Below, in pieces: positions 1 through 11,270 of a DNA stretch of 64,000 nucleotides. Source of the DNA: Hymenochaete sp. R1 (taxonomy: Eukaryota; Basidiomycota; Agaricomycetes; Hymenochaetales; Hymenochaetaceae). The DNA is taken from the NCBI GenBank assembly GCA_019400425.1, contig JAFREE010000082.1, positions 42,578 to 106,577 on the forward strand, read 5' to 3'. How positions within the stretch are numbered: position 1 is the stretch's first letter; every line of letters begins with the position of its first letter. Both the position numbers and the translations under genes were made by a program. Below the pieces are notes generated by a model. That model had not been told where the DNA came from. It saw only the letters and a list, made by a program, of their open reading frames with translations, and made no database searches.

Positions 1-1013
1 GTGGAGGCGTTCAGAGCTTCTACCGGGATGAACGCGGTTGTGTTTGGTGGGATGAAGACGAAGCCATGGAACTCACGGGACTGCTCCCTGAGGAGATACT
101 GCGTGATTCTACACTTCATAATCAAGAAAAAGTAAAACGACGAGGTATCCTTCCTCGTATCATCACCGCAGCAAAGCCGCCACCATCCACCAGTCTTCCC
201 CCTCCTCCCTCCAACTGGGTGACATTACATTCACCTTCGTCTCCCTCTCGGGCACGCCGCGGCGGTACTTCCGCCCCTTCCCGCAAAGAGAGTGGAGGTA
301 CGGGTTCAGATGCTTCAGATGCCGATCCCGACCTCGACCCCGCATATGCCATTCGGCCCATGGATTCTTCCGCGTTCGCCGCCGCTCCCGCCTTCACGAC
401 TGGTTGGTCCCTTGCTCCGGAACGTCACCTTCGTCGTGCGTCTCCTGGTATCGAGGCGTTTGGAAGTGTCGACCCTTTGGATCGTTCACGAGGCTCTGGT
501 CGCACAGAGCAAACGTCGAGAGAACGCAGAGAACGAAAGAGGCCTGCGCCGTTGGCTCTACCCCTTCCATCACCTCATCTTGGTCAAGCGACTACGATAA
601 ATCACCCAGTGCCGCCTTACGAATCCCAAGTCCCTCCTGCGGTTCTAGACGTAAATGGTCCGAGCCGAGAAGAACGAGAAGGTCGTAGCGAGTTCTTTGC
701 GTCGCAATTTGCTCCATCCGCATCAGTCTCCCCTTCCCAAACTCTCAAGAACAACCGCAGGCAATCGCTAACCACTGGTTTATCAGCGTTCAATCTTCTG
801 GGCACCAAGGCCAGTCGTCGCGCGAGCATCGGGATCGCTTCGCCCACATCTCCTCAGCATCTACGTGGATGTGAGTATAAGAAAACTAGGCCCGATCGAC
901 CAGATACGAATGATAACACTGAACAATCACTCGCAACGATCCGAATTGGGGGACAAATACTCAAAGCAAAGCCGAGCCGTTCGAGACTGACAAACCTCTT
1001 TAGGCGAGGATAG
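1..1013 (+). CDS. 3' part of an unrecognised basic, Ser/Pro-rich protein (5' end outside window)
   Basis: The frame is open from base 3 to the stop at 1011-1013, so the gene starts upstream of the window and only about 336 C-terminal residues are seen. The first residues (FYRDERGCVWWDEDEAMEL) run directly into the later part without a stop, which is why I do not start at the ATG at 66. The rest is low complexity: rich in Ser, Pro and Arg, with short Arg/Ser clusters such as SRRAS near the C-terminus and a basic end (RLTNLFRRG). No catalytic domain or membrane segment is visible. A motif like CVWWDEDE followed by a disordered tail is, as far as I recall, common in uncharacterised basidiomycete proteins, but I cannot name a function. 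A coding exon is likely; the identity is open. Confidence 0.6.
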   Translation, partial: GGVQSFYRDERGCVWWDEDEAMELTGLLPEEILRDSTLHNQEKVKRRGILPRIITAAKPPPSTSLPPPPSNWVTLHSPSSPSRARRGGTSAPSRKESGGTGSDASDADPDLDPAYAIRPMDSSAFAAAPAFTTGWSLAPERHLRRASPGIEAFGSVDPLDRSRGSGRTEQTSRERRERKRPAPLALPLPSPHLGQATTINHPVPPYESQVPPAVLDVNGPSREEREGRSEFFASQFAPSASVSPSQTLKNNRRQSLTTGLSAFNLLGTKASRRASIGIASPTSPQHLRGCEYKKTRPDRPDTNDNTEQSLATIRIGGQILKAKPSRSRLTNLFRRG

Positions 1014-1559
1014 CTGACATTTCTTTTTTATGTTTTGTTCTATTTCTTTCCCTTTGTTTAGTTTCACACCTTCATCTGTCCACCTCTCGCCGGTCACTAC
1101 GAACCGTCGTAATTTCACGTATCTTTTGGGTTGAGTCCATTGTACAGCACTAAAACTTGCTTTCTTCCCTTTCTTCCTTGAAGGTTTGCTTGGTTGGTTT
1201 TCGTCCCACTGTTTGGCACTGTATTTGTGTTCGCATGTTTCCATTCAGGTTTAGTTTACTCATGTCTTGCGCTCAAAATGTTCTCATATACTCCCATGAT
1301 TTGCCCTATGATATGATTTGTCCTGCCGCCTGCTCAGATTTCGATTTCATTGAAGTCACATCATCTCTGAGTCTGAGCCTCAAAAATGACGGTCCTGCAG
1401 TGGTACCGGCGTCGATCATCAATATCGCCCCTCCAATGTCCAAGTCGCATCGTATAATGTAGTTCATCTGACACTTTCACCTGCTCGCCACACTACGCCT
1501 CATCCAGACATAGCTTTGCGCTTCAGGATGAGGAAGAGTTACATATTCATATCGACCAA
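1014..1559. other. intergenic, nothing recognised
   Basis: This T-rich 546-bp spacer lies between the stop of the first gene and the F-box ATG. Only short chance frames are present. It should hold the 3' UTR of one gene and the promoter of the next. Confidence 0.6.
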
Positions 1560-3095
1560 ATGGCGTCGACGCCACCGGTCGAACACTCTCTTCAACCTTG
1601 CAAAGGCTACACTCAAAAGTTTCACACCTCCTTAACTATGTCCTCAAGCAATCAATACGAGAATGGCACGCTTTTCGCAGTGCCTGAACGGCCTTTACCT
1701 CAGGAGCTACTAGTCGATATCTTCTTGCGTTGTGCAGAATCAGAGGAACTCTCGGATTTTTTACCGTCTTCGAAAACACCGCCGTTCACGCTCACATGGG
1801 TTTGTCACTCCTGGCGGAGAGTTGCATTATCAACGCAGAAGTTATGGACTAAGATTTGCCTCGGCGAGCGAGGCTCGGATCCTGCGAATGATGTACGGCT
1901 TCTGGAATTGTGGACGCAGAGAGCTGGGTCATCGAGGGCAATGTCCATCAAGATGTGCCATGAGATGAAGGACTCTGAACGGCCGGTATTCTTCGATCCC
2001 ATGCGTGGCGAGCGATACCTCGTTGGTATGAAGCTCCTCACGGACAAACTCATCTCCATATCTCATCGTTGGAAGTCACTCGAGCTTCACGCCTTGGACC
2101 TCTACGTGCTTGACCCGATTCTGCGTGCCCTAGTTACGGGTGCGCCACGTCTCGAAAATCTATCTATTTCAACCAAGTATTTCGACTTCTTCGGCAGTGT
2201 GCACTTCATTGAACTCTCTAGTTGCCCTTCGTTGCGGAATATGCGTCTTCTATGCCCGATGCTCTGTCCCACGACCGATTCGAAGATTGCGACGAACATG
2301 ACGAACCTCGAAATCCGCTTTTGCCCGTTGATGCGGGATTGCCTGACGTGGCTCAACATCTGTCCCAACCTCGAGAGACTCAACGTCCGATTCTTCCGCG
2401 CCGTTTCGTCTTCCCTTCCGCGAGAGACTGGCCCTATAGTTCTTCCTCGATTGAGTCACCTCTCAATCTCATGTTTTTCGGATGACTCCGACCCAACGCC
2501 TCTACTCGACCTCCTCATTCTTCCCGCTCTTCGTGACCTCTCCCTCGACATGAATGGACTAGTGGACTCTAGGCTCAATGATACTTGGAGCGACCAGATG
2601 CATGGCATTATCAAACGCTCGAATGCACCATTGGAGCGGCTGGCCCTCTTAGGCACTCCGATGACTACCGACGTACTAGTCCGCCTTCTTAAACTCACTC
2701 CTAACATCAAAGAACTGGCTCTTAGCGGCGCCGTGGTATCTGACCGAGTCCTTTACTCGCTGGCGGTCAACTATAACGCTTCCCCGGCTAGCGTTGGCTC
2801 TGATAACACTATGACTTTTTCTCTGTGTCCCTTTCTTGAGAGCCTAGAGCTTCGGGATCTGGAAGAGTGCACCCTCGACGCTTTAGTGTCGGTTATCCTC
2901 TCCCGGTGTCGCGCCTCGCGAGATGGCCAGCAACATTTGGATTTGCATACGTTGGAGAATCCCGGTTATTTGAAAAGAATCAGCCTCATATGGTGTCCTC
3001 ACCCTACCCTATTGAACCATCCGCACGTGCGACAGTGCATCGAGGGTGGTCTCGAAGCTCTCAATCAGGCGTATCATGTCTCAAAGCCGCAGTAA
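1560..3095 (+). CDS. F-box protein with degenerate leucine-rich repeats
   Basis: This is one uninterrupted frame of 511 residues. The F-box-like segment lies at about residues 40-100: LPQELLVDIFLRC, then TLTWVCHSWRRVAL and LWTKICLG, the usual order of an Agaricomycete F-box-like domain. Downstream are irregular leucine-rich stretches (LENLSIS, LRNMRLLCP, LERLNVRF, LSHLSISC, LRDLSLDM, IKELALSGA, LESLELRDL), which suggest a curved LRR substrate-binding region. In characterised F-box proteins the F-box binds Skp1 of an SCF ubiquitin ligase; that role is inferred here. A second in-frame ATG at 1638 is a possible alternative start and would not affect the domain. The family is large and fast-evolving in mushroom-forming fungi, so no substrate can be proposed. 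Confidence 0.85.
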   Translation: MASTPPVEHSLQPCKGYTQKFHTSLTMSSSNQYENGTLFAVPERPLPQELLVDIFLRCAESEELSDFLPSSKTPPFTLTWVCHSWRRVALSTQKLWTKICLGERGSDPANDVRLLELWTQRAGSSRAMSIKMCHEMKDSERPVFFDPMRGERYLVGMKLLTDKLISISHRWKSLELHALDLYVLDPILRALVTGAPRLENLSISTKYFDFFGSVHFIELSSCPSLRNMRLLCPMLCPTTDSKIATNMTNLEIRFCPLMRDCLTWLNICPNLERLNVRFFRAVSSSLPRETGPIVLPRLSHLSISCFSDDSDPTPLLDLLILPALRDLSLDMNGLVDSRLNDTWSDQMHGIIKRSNAPLERLALLGTPMTTDVLVRLLKLTPNIKELALSGAVVSDRVLYSLAVNYNASPASVGSDNTMTFSLCPFLESLELRDLEECTLDALVSVILSRCRASRDGQQHLDLHTLENPGYLKRISLIWCPHPTLLNHPHVRQCIEGGLEALNQAYHVSKPQ

Positions 3096-6000
3096 GCTTT
3101 CAACGAGACTTGATCTAATTTAGTTCAGCTTACCCCCAAAAGACTTAGGGATTCGACTTTGGACGATTTTGGTTTCACCGCTGACTTGCCGTAACTAGTT
3201 TGTAAATATCTTCAGTTTTCATTCATGGTCCCGTTCAAGTTTTTCGCCACATCCGCTTTTAAACTATCTTTGGGACATTTTGCATCACTCTTTCTCATTT
3301 CACAAGTCCACATTTCTTACAATCCCTGTCTTACTTTTTACGCACCATGCAATTATTTCGAGACGTTAAATTACACTATGTTCCCCCCCTCTGAAACAGC
3401 ATCGGTGCTGGTATTTAATTTACTATAACTAAACAATTGTGAGATGCAGGAGCAGGTACAATGAAGAGGGAAAGGGGGGAATTGACTTTCTTCAATTCTG
3501 GAATGCATGAGAGTTTGGAGGTCTGTGGGTGCGAAAGCAATGCCCTGAACAAAGTTCTTTTGTCAGCCGTTCACTGTGTATTCTCATGCGCTAGTAGAAC
3601 GTCAACATTGCTAAGACACTTCCTCCCCTGCGACTTGCCTATACTCCCCGATAGTCAAGGGATCAATCTCAATTTAAGTCGGTCAAACTGACACGACGTG
3701 CGAAAACAACAGCGAGGAGTCCCATGGAGTCTTCAAGCTCTCCCCCTTTTTTTTTCTTTTCGTCGTGGTGACTCAGAAATTTAACAACCGAGACGTAAAA
3801 GAGTCACAAAATAATATGAGTCTGACATTTTCGATACGTATCACCACTGGCACGGCTTAGGACGAGGCCGAGTGTTGTTTGCCCTATCCGTGCTGAGATG
3901 TAATATCCCATTAGTTTATCGGGATGTCTAAGCTAGACAACTGCGTTATCTGACGGAACATTGCGTGAACTACTGATACTGCTTCCGGCCGCAAAGGCTA
4001 GGTCTCTTGACACTCAGAGTTCCGAGTATGGTATGAACGAGTGCTTTCAAATGCGGCGGATTTACGGATAGCTCGACCTACGATTGCACCCGTAACGGGC
4101 AGTGGCTGCCACCTGCCCTCGCTTCTACTGCCTCCTAACTTCGACATCGCGCCTCTCTTACGCCTCTCTTCGAGAGAATTGCTGGGATCGAGGGGCAGCA
4201 CCGGGGTCAATGATGGATGCCACTTTACTACCGAGAACTTTGCAACTGTTCTTGCGAGAAAAGGGGGAGGGGGGAGGTGTACGGTCCGTCGGTACTAGGT
4301 TAAGGACGGAAGCGCGCTGAGGTGGCATTCTTGCAATGCCGATGTGAAAGAATCAAAGGCAGGAACAAACACAACCTGCATGAAGCTCTGGGCAAAAAAT
4401 TTGCCCCTTCGAAACCTCCCAGGTGCAGAGTATTCCATCATAAGTCTTCAATGCCATCTTATGAACGAGATGCGCTCAGGGTCTCCTTGCGCTCGACAAA
4501 GACGTTTGCTATACGCGAAGGAGGTGGTGGCTTCTTTGCGCTTCGAAGAGATGCCACCGTGGAAATAAAGGAGAGCAAAGGTCCTTTAGTCGTGGTCCGT
4601 AGATGCCGTCTATTACATTCGAGTCCGACATCAACCTATCCATGTGAGAAAATGCACGTTTGAATGAAAGGGGGGAAATGGAGAAGGAAGGATGAATACG
4701 TACGAAGGGATCAAGCGCCACCGAGCTGATTCGAGCATGTATCTCTTCAGCCTCGCCCTTTCTTCAGTTTCTCCGTGCCATGCCAGTGTATGGCATGCCG
4801 AAGATGAAAAGTCAATAGCATTTGACTGGGAAAGAGCGATGCGATCATTGGGAGCGAGCCATTGTTTCCAACTTGAATGCATGAATATTTGAGCAACGAT
4901 GCCATCTGGTGTGCTTCCAGGACGCAGCCGGCACCGTGAAGCACGCATCCAAGCGCGAATGTTCACCCGAGGGGAAGGAAGGAGGGTGGAAAGTCCTGCA
5001 ACTATCCGAGTCGGAAATAGCATTCCCCTTTTCGTCAGGTTGTTAGAATCTCAGTGGTAAAACAAAATAAACCTTAAAATAGCAACAAGATTGCGATTGG
5101 CTTTGATGGCTCCGAGGAGCTCGCCACCTGCCCCGCTTAGCGTTCGTTCCTTCATATATTAAATGATTTCAACAAGAGTTTGAAACGTGGATTCAGTGAA
5201 ATATCATACACTTGTGTTTGGCTTCTCTTGTGTCCTGTGCCCGAACGTGGTCACCGACGCGTGCGGAGAGATGGGGTTAGGCGCATATCTACCTTGACGA
5301 CCACACACCGCGCCCCGTCTCCCAAGATGTGAAGAAAAGTGAAGTTGGCGCATCTTTGTCAAATCGCCTCGGAGATGGGTCAGAGCTCCAGACACCCAGG
5401 CGCTCTAAAGACGCACATTGCCGTCTATACACGACATCGCAATGTGTCCATGCCACAAACCTCTGCAGAGAAAACCGTACAGTTTCCCAATCAAGGCATC
5501 CTCCAGTTCCACATTCGCATTTGTTGCTCTCCGTCCGCGCGCACATTATGCAGCATCTGATGCAAGAGAAACAGATGCCGGATCTAGACGTAGAAGGTAG
5601 TGTCCACGAATCGGTGAGGTTGCAATGTGCGGGATAAAAGTCTGAGTGTAAAAAAAAGTATCAGTTGCCACTACCTCCATCCCCGCTATGACCCGAGTCA
5701 TTGTTTAGAAGGCCACGGAGGTGTCGTGTCGTTTTACCTCTGTATCTGAAAACATAACAAAAAACGCGCCACATATGCTCTGAATTGTTGAGGAGCTATC
5801 GTTCGTTCGAGCCTGATTGATATCTTGAGTTTTACTATAGTTATAATTTGAAATACCTTCCATACGCGAGGACCGGGTATTTCATATCTAACTTCTCCGC
5901 GCAAGGCCTGTGCGTTGAAATAAGCTTCCTCTTCCCAGTATTTTTTGATAGGCAGTGTCGAATAAGTTTAAAAAATCTAGAATTTACTGGAATGGAGCTT

Positions 6001-8155
6001 CTTACACGACGCAAAAGTACGAATCAGAACGAGCATCGAAACTCAATTGAACTCGGCGCTTAGGGAGGCCATGGAATACAATGGCCCCTAGGGCGTGGGA
6101 TGCGATAGAAGGCGGTCCGGCGATAATGTCCAGGGGTAGGAAGTTGAGAAGGCGGGAAGCGGATGGAGGAGAACAAGACCTCTCGTAGTGGAGTCGAAGA
6201 ATTGCCGTAACAACCCGGGTCGAGAGGGGCGAAAGCAGAAGTGCAAGAAAGCCTAAGATTCGATAGCAGAGGCTATCTTCCCATGTCAGAGTCTTTGTCG
6301 ATGACCAAGGCAGTGGCGCACTGGAATGTCGCTGGGAGAATTATGCGAAATCGGCTAGATTACGGCTTCAGGCAGGGTGGGGACGGGGGCAGCGGGGAGG
6401 CGCGGCGGGAACTTAGCGGTGTACGGACTGCTAGCCTAGAGGCATATTGAATAGGGAACGTGGGGTATGGGTCTGTCACGCGCGCCCATTTACGATTGTT
6501 GTCCGCTAGTTGCACCCGGACCATGAGAAATTTTGGATTTACCTGGCTTTTGGTTTCAGGGACACCAATGCAAAGGTTAAGACGCGGTGGATTTGTTCTC
6601 GTCCGTGAACCTGTCATCAAGAAGAAGGTCGGTAAATGATTGAAGCGTGGGTCCTTTCGTGACGCCATAGAACTTCCAGGGGACACTAGAAGAACGCCGA
6701 AGACAGGAGATTCGTCGGTGAATGTGGATTACAGGCATTTGTGACTACGTACGCGGTAGTAGCAGGTTGCGTCGAGTGTCAGTAACATCTGCCAATGGTG
6801 TACGAGCTTCCTACGCCTGGAAGAAGTCGATTGGGTGTGCGGTAAGAAGCACTGTGGGGAGTGGTCCTGATTCGCGGCACTAAATGCGCAGGGGTATGTA
6901 TGACATATGCTGGTGGATACAAACGCCGTCAGCGTGAGCCAACACGTACCAGTACTAATGTATGATAGACTCGACGAGAAAGTGCGGGCGTGTTTGTCGC
7001 CGCGAGTGGCGGGATGTGCCGAAGCTTGCCGAAGCGTCGGAGATGGCACGAGCTATGTATTACAAATCATTTAGATTGTTAGCTGCCGAGAAGCCGGTAA
7101 TCGGTAAACCTCGAATGTGAAGTTCTACTTGAACTTGCGCGGGTTAAGGGGAGATTCAGTTGCTGCGGAGAAGACCATGCAAAAGCAAAGGACACTTTTC
7201 ATCAAGCGTGAGATGTGCAGGAGGAAGAGAGGAGAGAGACGAGAAGGGAAAAGGTAGGGTCTAAGAGCTTGTGCCCATCCCGCCACTTCCGTTGAGATAG
7301 ACGACACAATTGTATTAAGCTTCAAAGCACGGGGCTCCGCGCGCGCCTCAGTGAATGCGCATCGATCGAGATGATTTCTTCTCGATCTCCTTCAAGAGAG
7401 GGAATCAGATAGTGAAACGGAGGCTCGCCCACGCTGCTCTGGGTCGGACGATGGCCGAAGGGGGAGGGGGAGGACGAGAAACGGGATATAATGATACTGT
7501 ATCAATTGTAATTCATGAAAGAGGCTGATTCGAGGACGTGGGCGACGAGATGAGGCGGCGGCGTGAGATTGAAAGGAGAGAATTGCCGGCCGACGGATGG
7601 AATGCCGTACAGAGTTTGTTGCGAGTCTGCCCCCGGTAGGCGGTTAAGGTGAGCGTTTGTTTACTTTTCCTTGCTGGTGAACGGCGAGGCTATGGAACCA
7701 CTCTGAGATTTCTCTGTGGCACTGGGCAGGCTACAAAGCGTGCGATCGACTGTAAACAGATATTATAGCCAGATGTGGGAGAGAAAGAATGAGCAAAGAC
7801 AAAAGGCGACGGTGCAGCAGAGCAGAGGCAACCGTACTACTACTATTACTACTCTACTCAGTCTACTGCGAAGACTAGACCACCTTCCTAATTTGTTAGC
7901 CGAACTAAAGAGTAAAAACGTAGATTAATAGAATTAGTCAGCAAGGTTTATTTAAATAGATGGCTTAAGTCGACGACCTTTTCGAGTTTCTCCTCTGGCC
8001 GCGGACCTCTTAATCCTCCCTCTCTTCCCTTCCCCTTCACCCCTCCTCTTCTTGCCTTCGGACCACCATCATCTCCGTCACAGAAGCCTGCAGAGCATCC
8101 GGCTCCTTGTCCCCGCCTCACTTCGACACGCCGTCGTGCGCGTACTCGACGCGCC
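3096..8155. other. 5-kb gene-free region upstream of the MADS-box gene
   Basis: No frame longer than about 130 codons occurs on either strand, and I found no chain of exons with family motifs. The last 170 bases (about 7985-8155) are strongly C/T-rich, as expected for a fungal promoter or 5' leader just before the MADS-box ATG. A short TAC/CTA trinucleotide run lies near 7835-7855. A small hairpin (CATGCCA, 5-nt loop, TGGCATG) lies near 4780-4800. Candidates for what fills the rest are long regulatory DNA, a non-coding RNA or decayed sequence; none can be shown from the sequence alone. Confidence 0.5.
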
Positions 8156-11100
8156 ATGGGCCGCAGAAAGATTGAGATCAAACCTATCCAGGTATGGTTC
8201 ACTTCCCTCGCCTTTCCTCGTCTTCCCCGTGTCTCCCCCCACTTCCTATTTTCGAGCACATTTTCGCATTTCTCGTCCTCTTTGACTCCCAGAGCCCAAA
8301 AATCTATTTGAAACATCGCTAATACCGTGCTTACTTCCTATGCATTTCGTCTCGTAGAATGAACGGAATCGGTCCGTTACCTTCGTCAAGGCAAGTCTCC
8401 CTTCCACCAAGTTGTGCACGGTGTTTTCGCCACTCTCCTCTACTTCACTCTTCAGAGGAACGATGAAGCGGCCACTTCCTTATTTTTATGCGCGTAGTCT
8501 AACGCCTAATTTATTTTTATACCAATTGCCTCAAGTGCATTCACAGCATATCACTGACCTTCCTCATATTTTCTTCTAAATCTTACAGAGAAAGAATGGG
8601 CTTTTCAAGAAAGCCTTTGAACTTGGTGTCCTCTGCTCAGTTGACGTCGCCGTCATTATCTTCGGTCAGTCTTCGGCTTTCTGTCCTTCTATCTCCATCT
8701 CTCACGACCTCGTTCATTCCCTTTATTGCACTGTGTTCTATTTTTATCTCACCGCACTCTCGCATCCACAACGTCACTCATCGCATCGCAAACACTGCAT
8801 ATCCCGCCTCTGCGGTATGTTGAAACTGCTCCTCTGTTACACTCGGCCGTATGCGATGCTCGCCACGTAAATGATGATGGTCACCGGGACTTGAAGAAGA
8901 GAGAGCCGGTCATCATGTGAAGCTTCACGAATATTGCTCGGCGGATGTGGATGGTATGGTTCAAAGGCACCTAAACGTATGTCCCCTGTTATTACTGCTA
9001 CTCTATGTCCCTTCATACAGATTCCCTTGTCGTCGCTCTCACGCACCGCCGCTACCGACTTTCCCCTTTCCATCCGTCTCCAAATGTCACAAGTCAGAGC
9101 ACTGACCAGATCTTCTCACGCTACATATGTTCACGCTGCTCTTCTTGCACATCCACGCTCGTATTCCGTCTAAATGTTCTTTCGACTGAACCATCCGATG
9201 TTCACTTTGGACCATATGAATGACATTTGCGATCTGACGGATATCACTCATCAATTCGTGGACCGGCCGTGCTTCTCGCCGCGCTCTCCGCGCCCGCATA
9301 CGCCCCGCAACCCATGTCTGGCGCCCTCTCGGTTTCTGTGACTTAACGATCCTTGGGCATCGGAAACGCAATATGTTCGTTGCCCCCGAATTGACAACGG
9401 TTCGTTTCATCGGTGGTTGAACTCATAATTCGTGTCTTGCTCCGTTTCCACAATCCCGTGGCAAACATCGAATGAAACTCGACTTCTTTCTCCGCCTGCC
9501 AATTTAACTTTCGTCGAATCAACTGGACGCCTTTGATTTGGTCTGCTCCTCGTTGCCGCGGACACCTCACCGCCGTTTGGCGATTCCGCCGATATCTCAA
9601 TGTGGCGTGTGAATGAACATCAGTTCGATGGTGAAAAGGAGTCGAAGCATCCTATTGACTTCAACAAGGGCACAGGGGATGACGGGGATGTTGGACCTGA
9701 GGACGAAGAAGATGATGACGACGATGACCCACGTCCGGGAGGCTCTGGAGCTCGGAGGTCTGGCGGCGGGGGCTCTGGAGCGGGTGCCGGTTTTGGTGGT
9801 GGCTCCAGTCAAATCCGACCTGGGCCGTCTGTGCCTAGTGGCGGGAGGACTGGAGCAAGTGGCGATGGCGGCGGGGTCGTCAGCTCGGGCTCCGGGGCCA
9901 GGTCGACTGCATTAAGCATGGGTTTTGATGTGAGTATTATGCCGGGCTCGAACAGATATCATTTTTAAGACAAGAAAACTCGCGAGTACTTTAATTTTGT
10001 TGTGTGCGCTCAACACTTGTCATCGTCTTGAAAGTTCTGTATCTAATCCTCAAATTGATTTACTGACTTTTTTTTGTTTAGGTCGGCTACAAGCCATTAT
10101 CTATGCCGTATGCCCCCTCAGTGTCACTTCCTGCCCAATCGCACCCGTCATTATCCAACCCACCCAACATTTATTCCCACTCCCCCTCGTATGGCTCGGG
10201 GCCATCGTCATCCGCCATACCGGTCTCATTAGAACGGGGTGGTGGTGGAACCCCGTCCTACGGATACGGAACTTTCGGAACGAAGAGGCAAAGGGTAGAC
10301 TCAACACCGGGATACGCTGGTCCATCTCCTTACACAATAGACAACAGTGTTCATACCGGTTATCTCCAGCATCAGTCACAGCATCAGCCTTCACAGGTGT
10401 CTCATTCGCCGCATGGACAAGACCAAAGCGACATTTTTAGTAGTTTGGGTGCTGCTTTTAATCGTCCTACAACTTCTCCCTCATCATCGACTGGACCAGG
10501 ACCTGGAAGAGGAAGACAGAGTAACATGTACGGAACACATGGGAGTCCGGGCCCTGATCTTGCCACTCCAACGAGCGGTTCCAACACGTTCGTGGGCCTC
10601 CTTGGTAGTGGTGGAAGCGCGAGCCCCTCTGGACGGCATTCAGCGCCTGGGACCCAACAGTCAGCATTTGCTTGGCCATCTCATGGCGGCGGTCCGCCAT
10701 CAGGCCCATCGCCCTCTCAGCAGCATCCACGGCCTGGGACCACTAGTGGTGGTGGTGGGGGTGGAGGAGGATCGGATACAGGATGGCTGGATTTTTTCTC
10801 TAGTGCCCCCGCCCATGCGTCCGGGGCGGGGGCTCCAGTATCTTCGGCCGCAGCCGCCTATTCTGGCACCTCCGCTCCCATGCCAGAAGCTCCTCATCGT
10901 CTAGGCAAGCGAACGAGGTCGGAATCATTCACAGGGGAAGACATTTACGGTGACGAGGGCCATGAACATGGGAGAGGGAGGGGCCCCTTGAAGGAAGAAG
11001 AAGTGAGCGATTCGGGTCTCACGACTGTCAGTGGGAGGGCCAGTTCTCACTCTGTGAGAACGGCAGTTGGGAGTGATCTTGAAGAGGTGTTCAAATCTGG

Positions 11101-11270
11101 GAGGAGTGATTCTGCAATGGGAAACCCGACCGAAATCGTGAGTTTCCTTAGGACTCCTTTAAACTCGCTTTCTTGTGTTTCCGAGCGAGTCGCTAACCGG
11201 ATGCCGGCACATATTGTAGATCCGACCGCAATCGCGAACACCCCAAGACGTGAGGTTGTGGTTCCCGTAA
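8156..11270 (+). CDS. MADS-box transcription factor, MEF2/Rlm1 type
   Basis: Seven exons are inferred: 8156-8191, 8358-8390, 8589-8664, 8897-8976, 9624-9929, 10082-11137, 11220-11270, giving 545 residues. The N-terminus is [12 protein letters not shown], followed by [36 protein letters not shown] and [12 protein letters not shown], which is a complete type II MADS domain with the start of a MEF2-like extension (FDGEKE). An acidic run (about 10 Asp/Glu) follows near residue 120, then a long Ser/Pro/Gly-rich tail. Exon 2 ends in AAG|GCAAGT, so intron 2 is a GC-AG intron; no GT donor restores the frame. Intron 4 is unusually long (647 nt). The last intron (GTGAGT...TTGTAG) is preferred over read-through to 11275. 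Rlm1-type factors act downstream of the cell-wall-integrity MAP kinase in yeast; that role is inferred. Confidence 0.88.

Noticed and set aside
7948..8316. A 122-codon minus-strand frame across the start of the MADS-box gene.
   Set aside because: It is the complement of the C/T-rich leader and first exon; its Arg/Gly/Glu-rich translation is an artefact of that composition.
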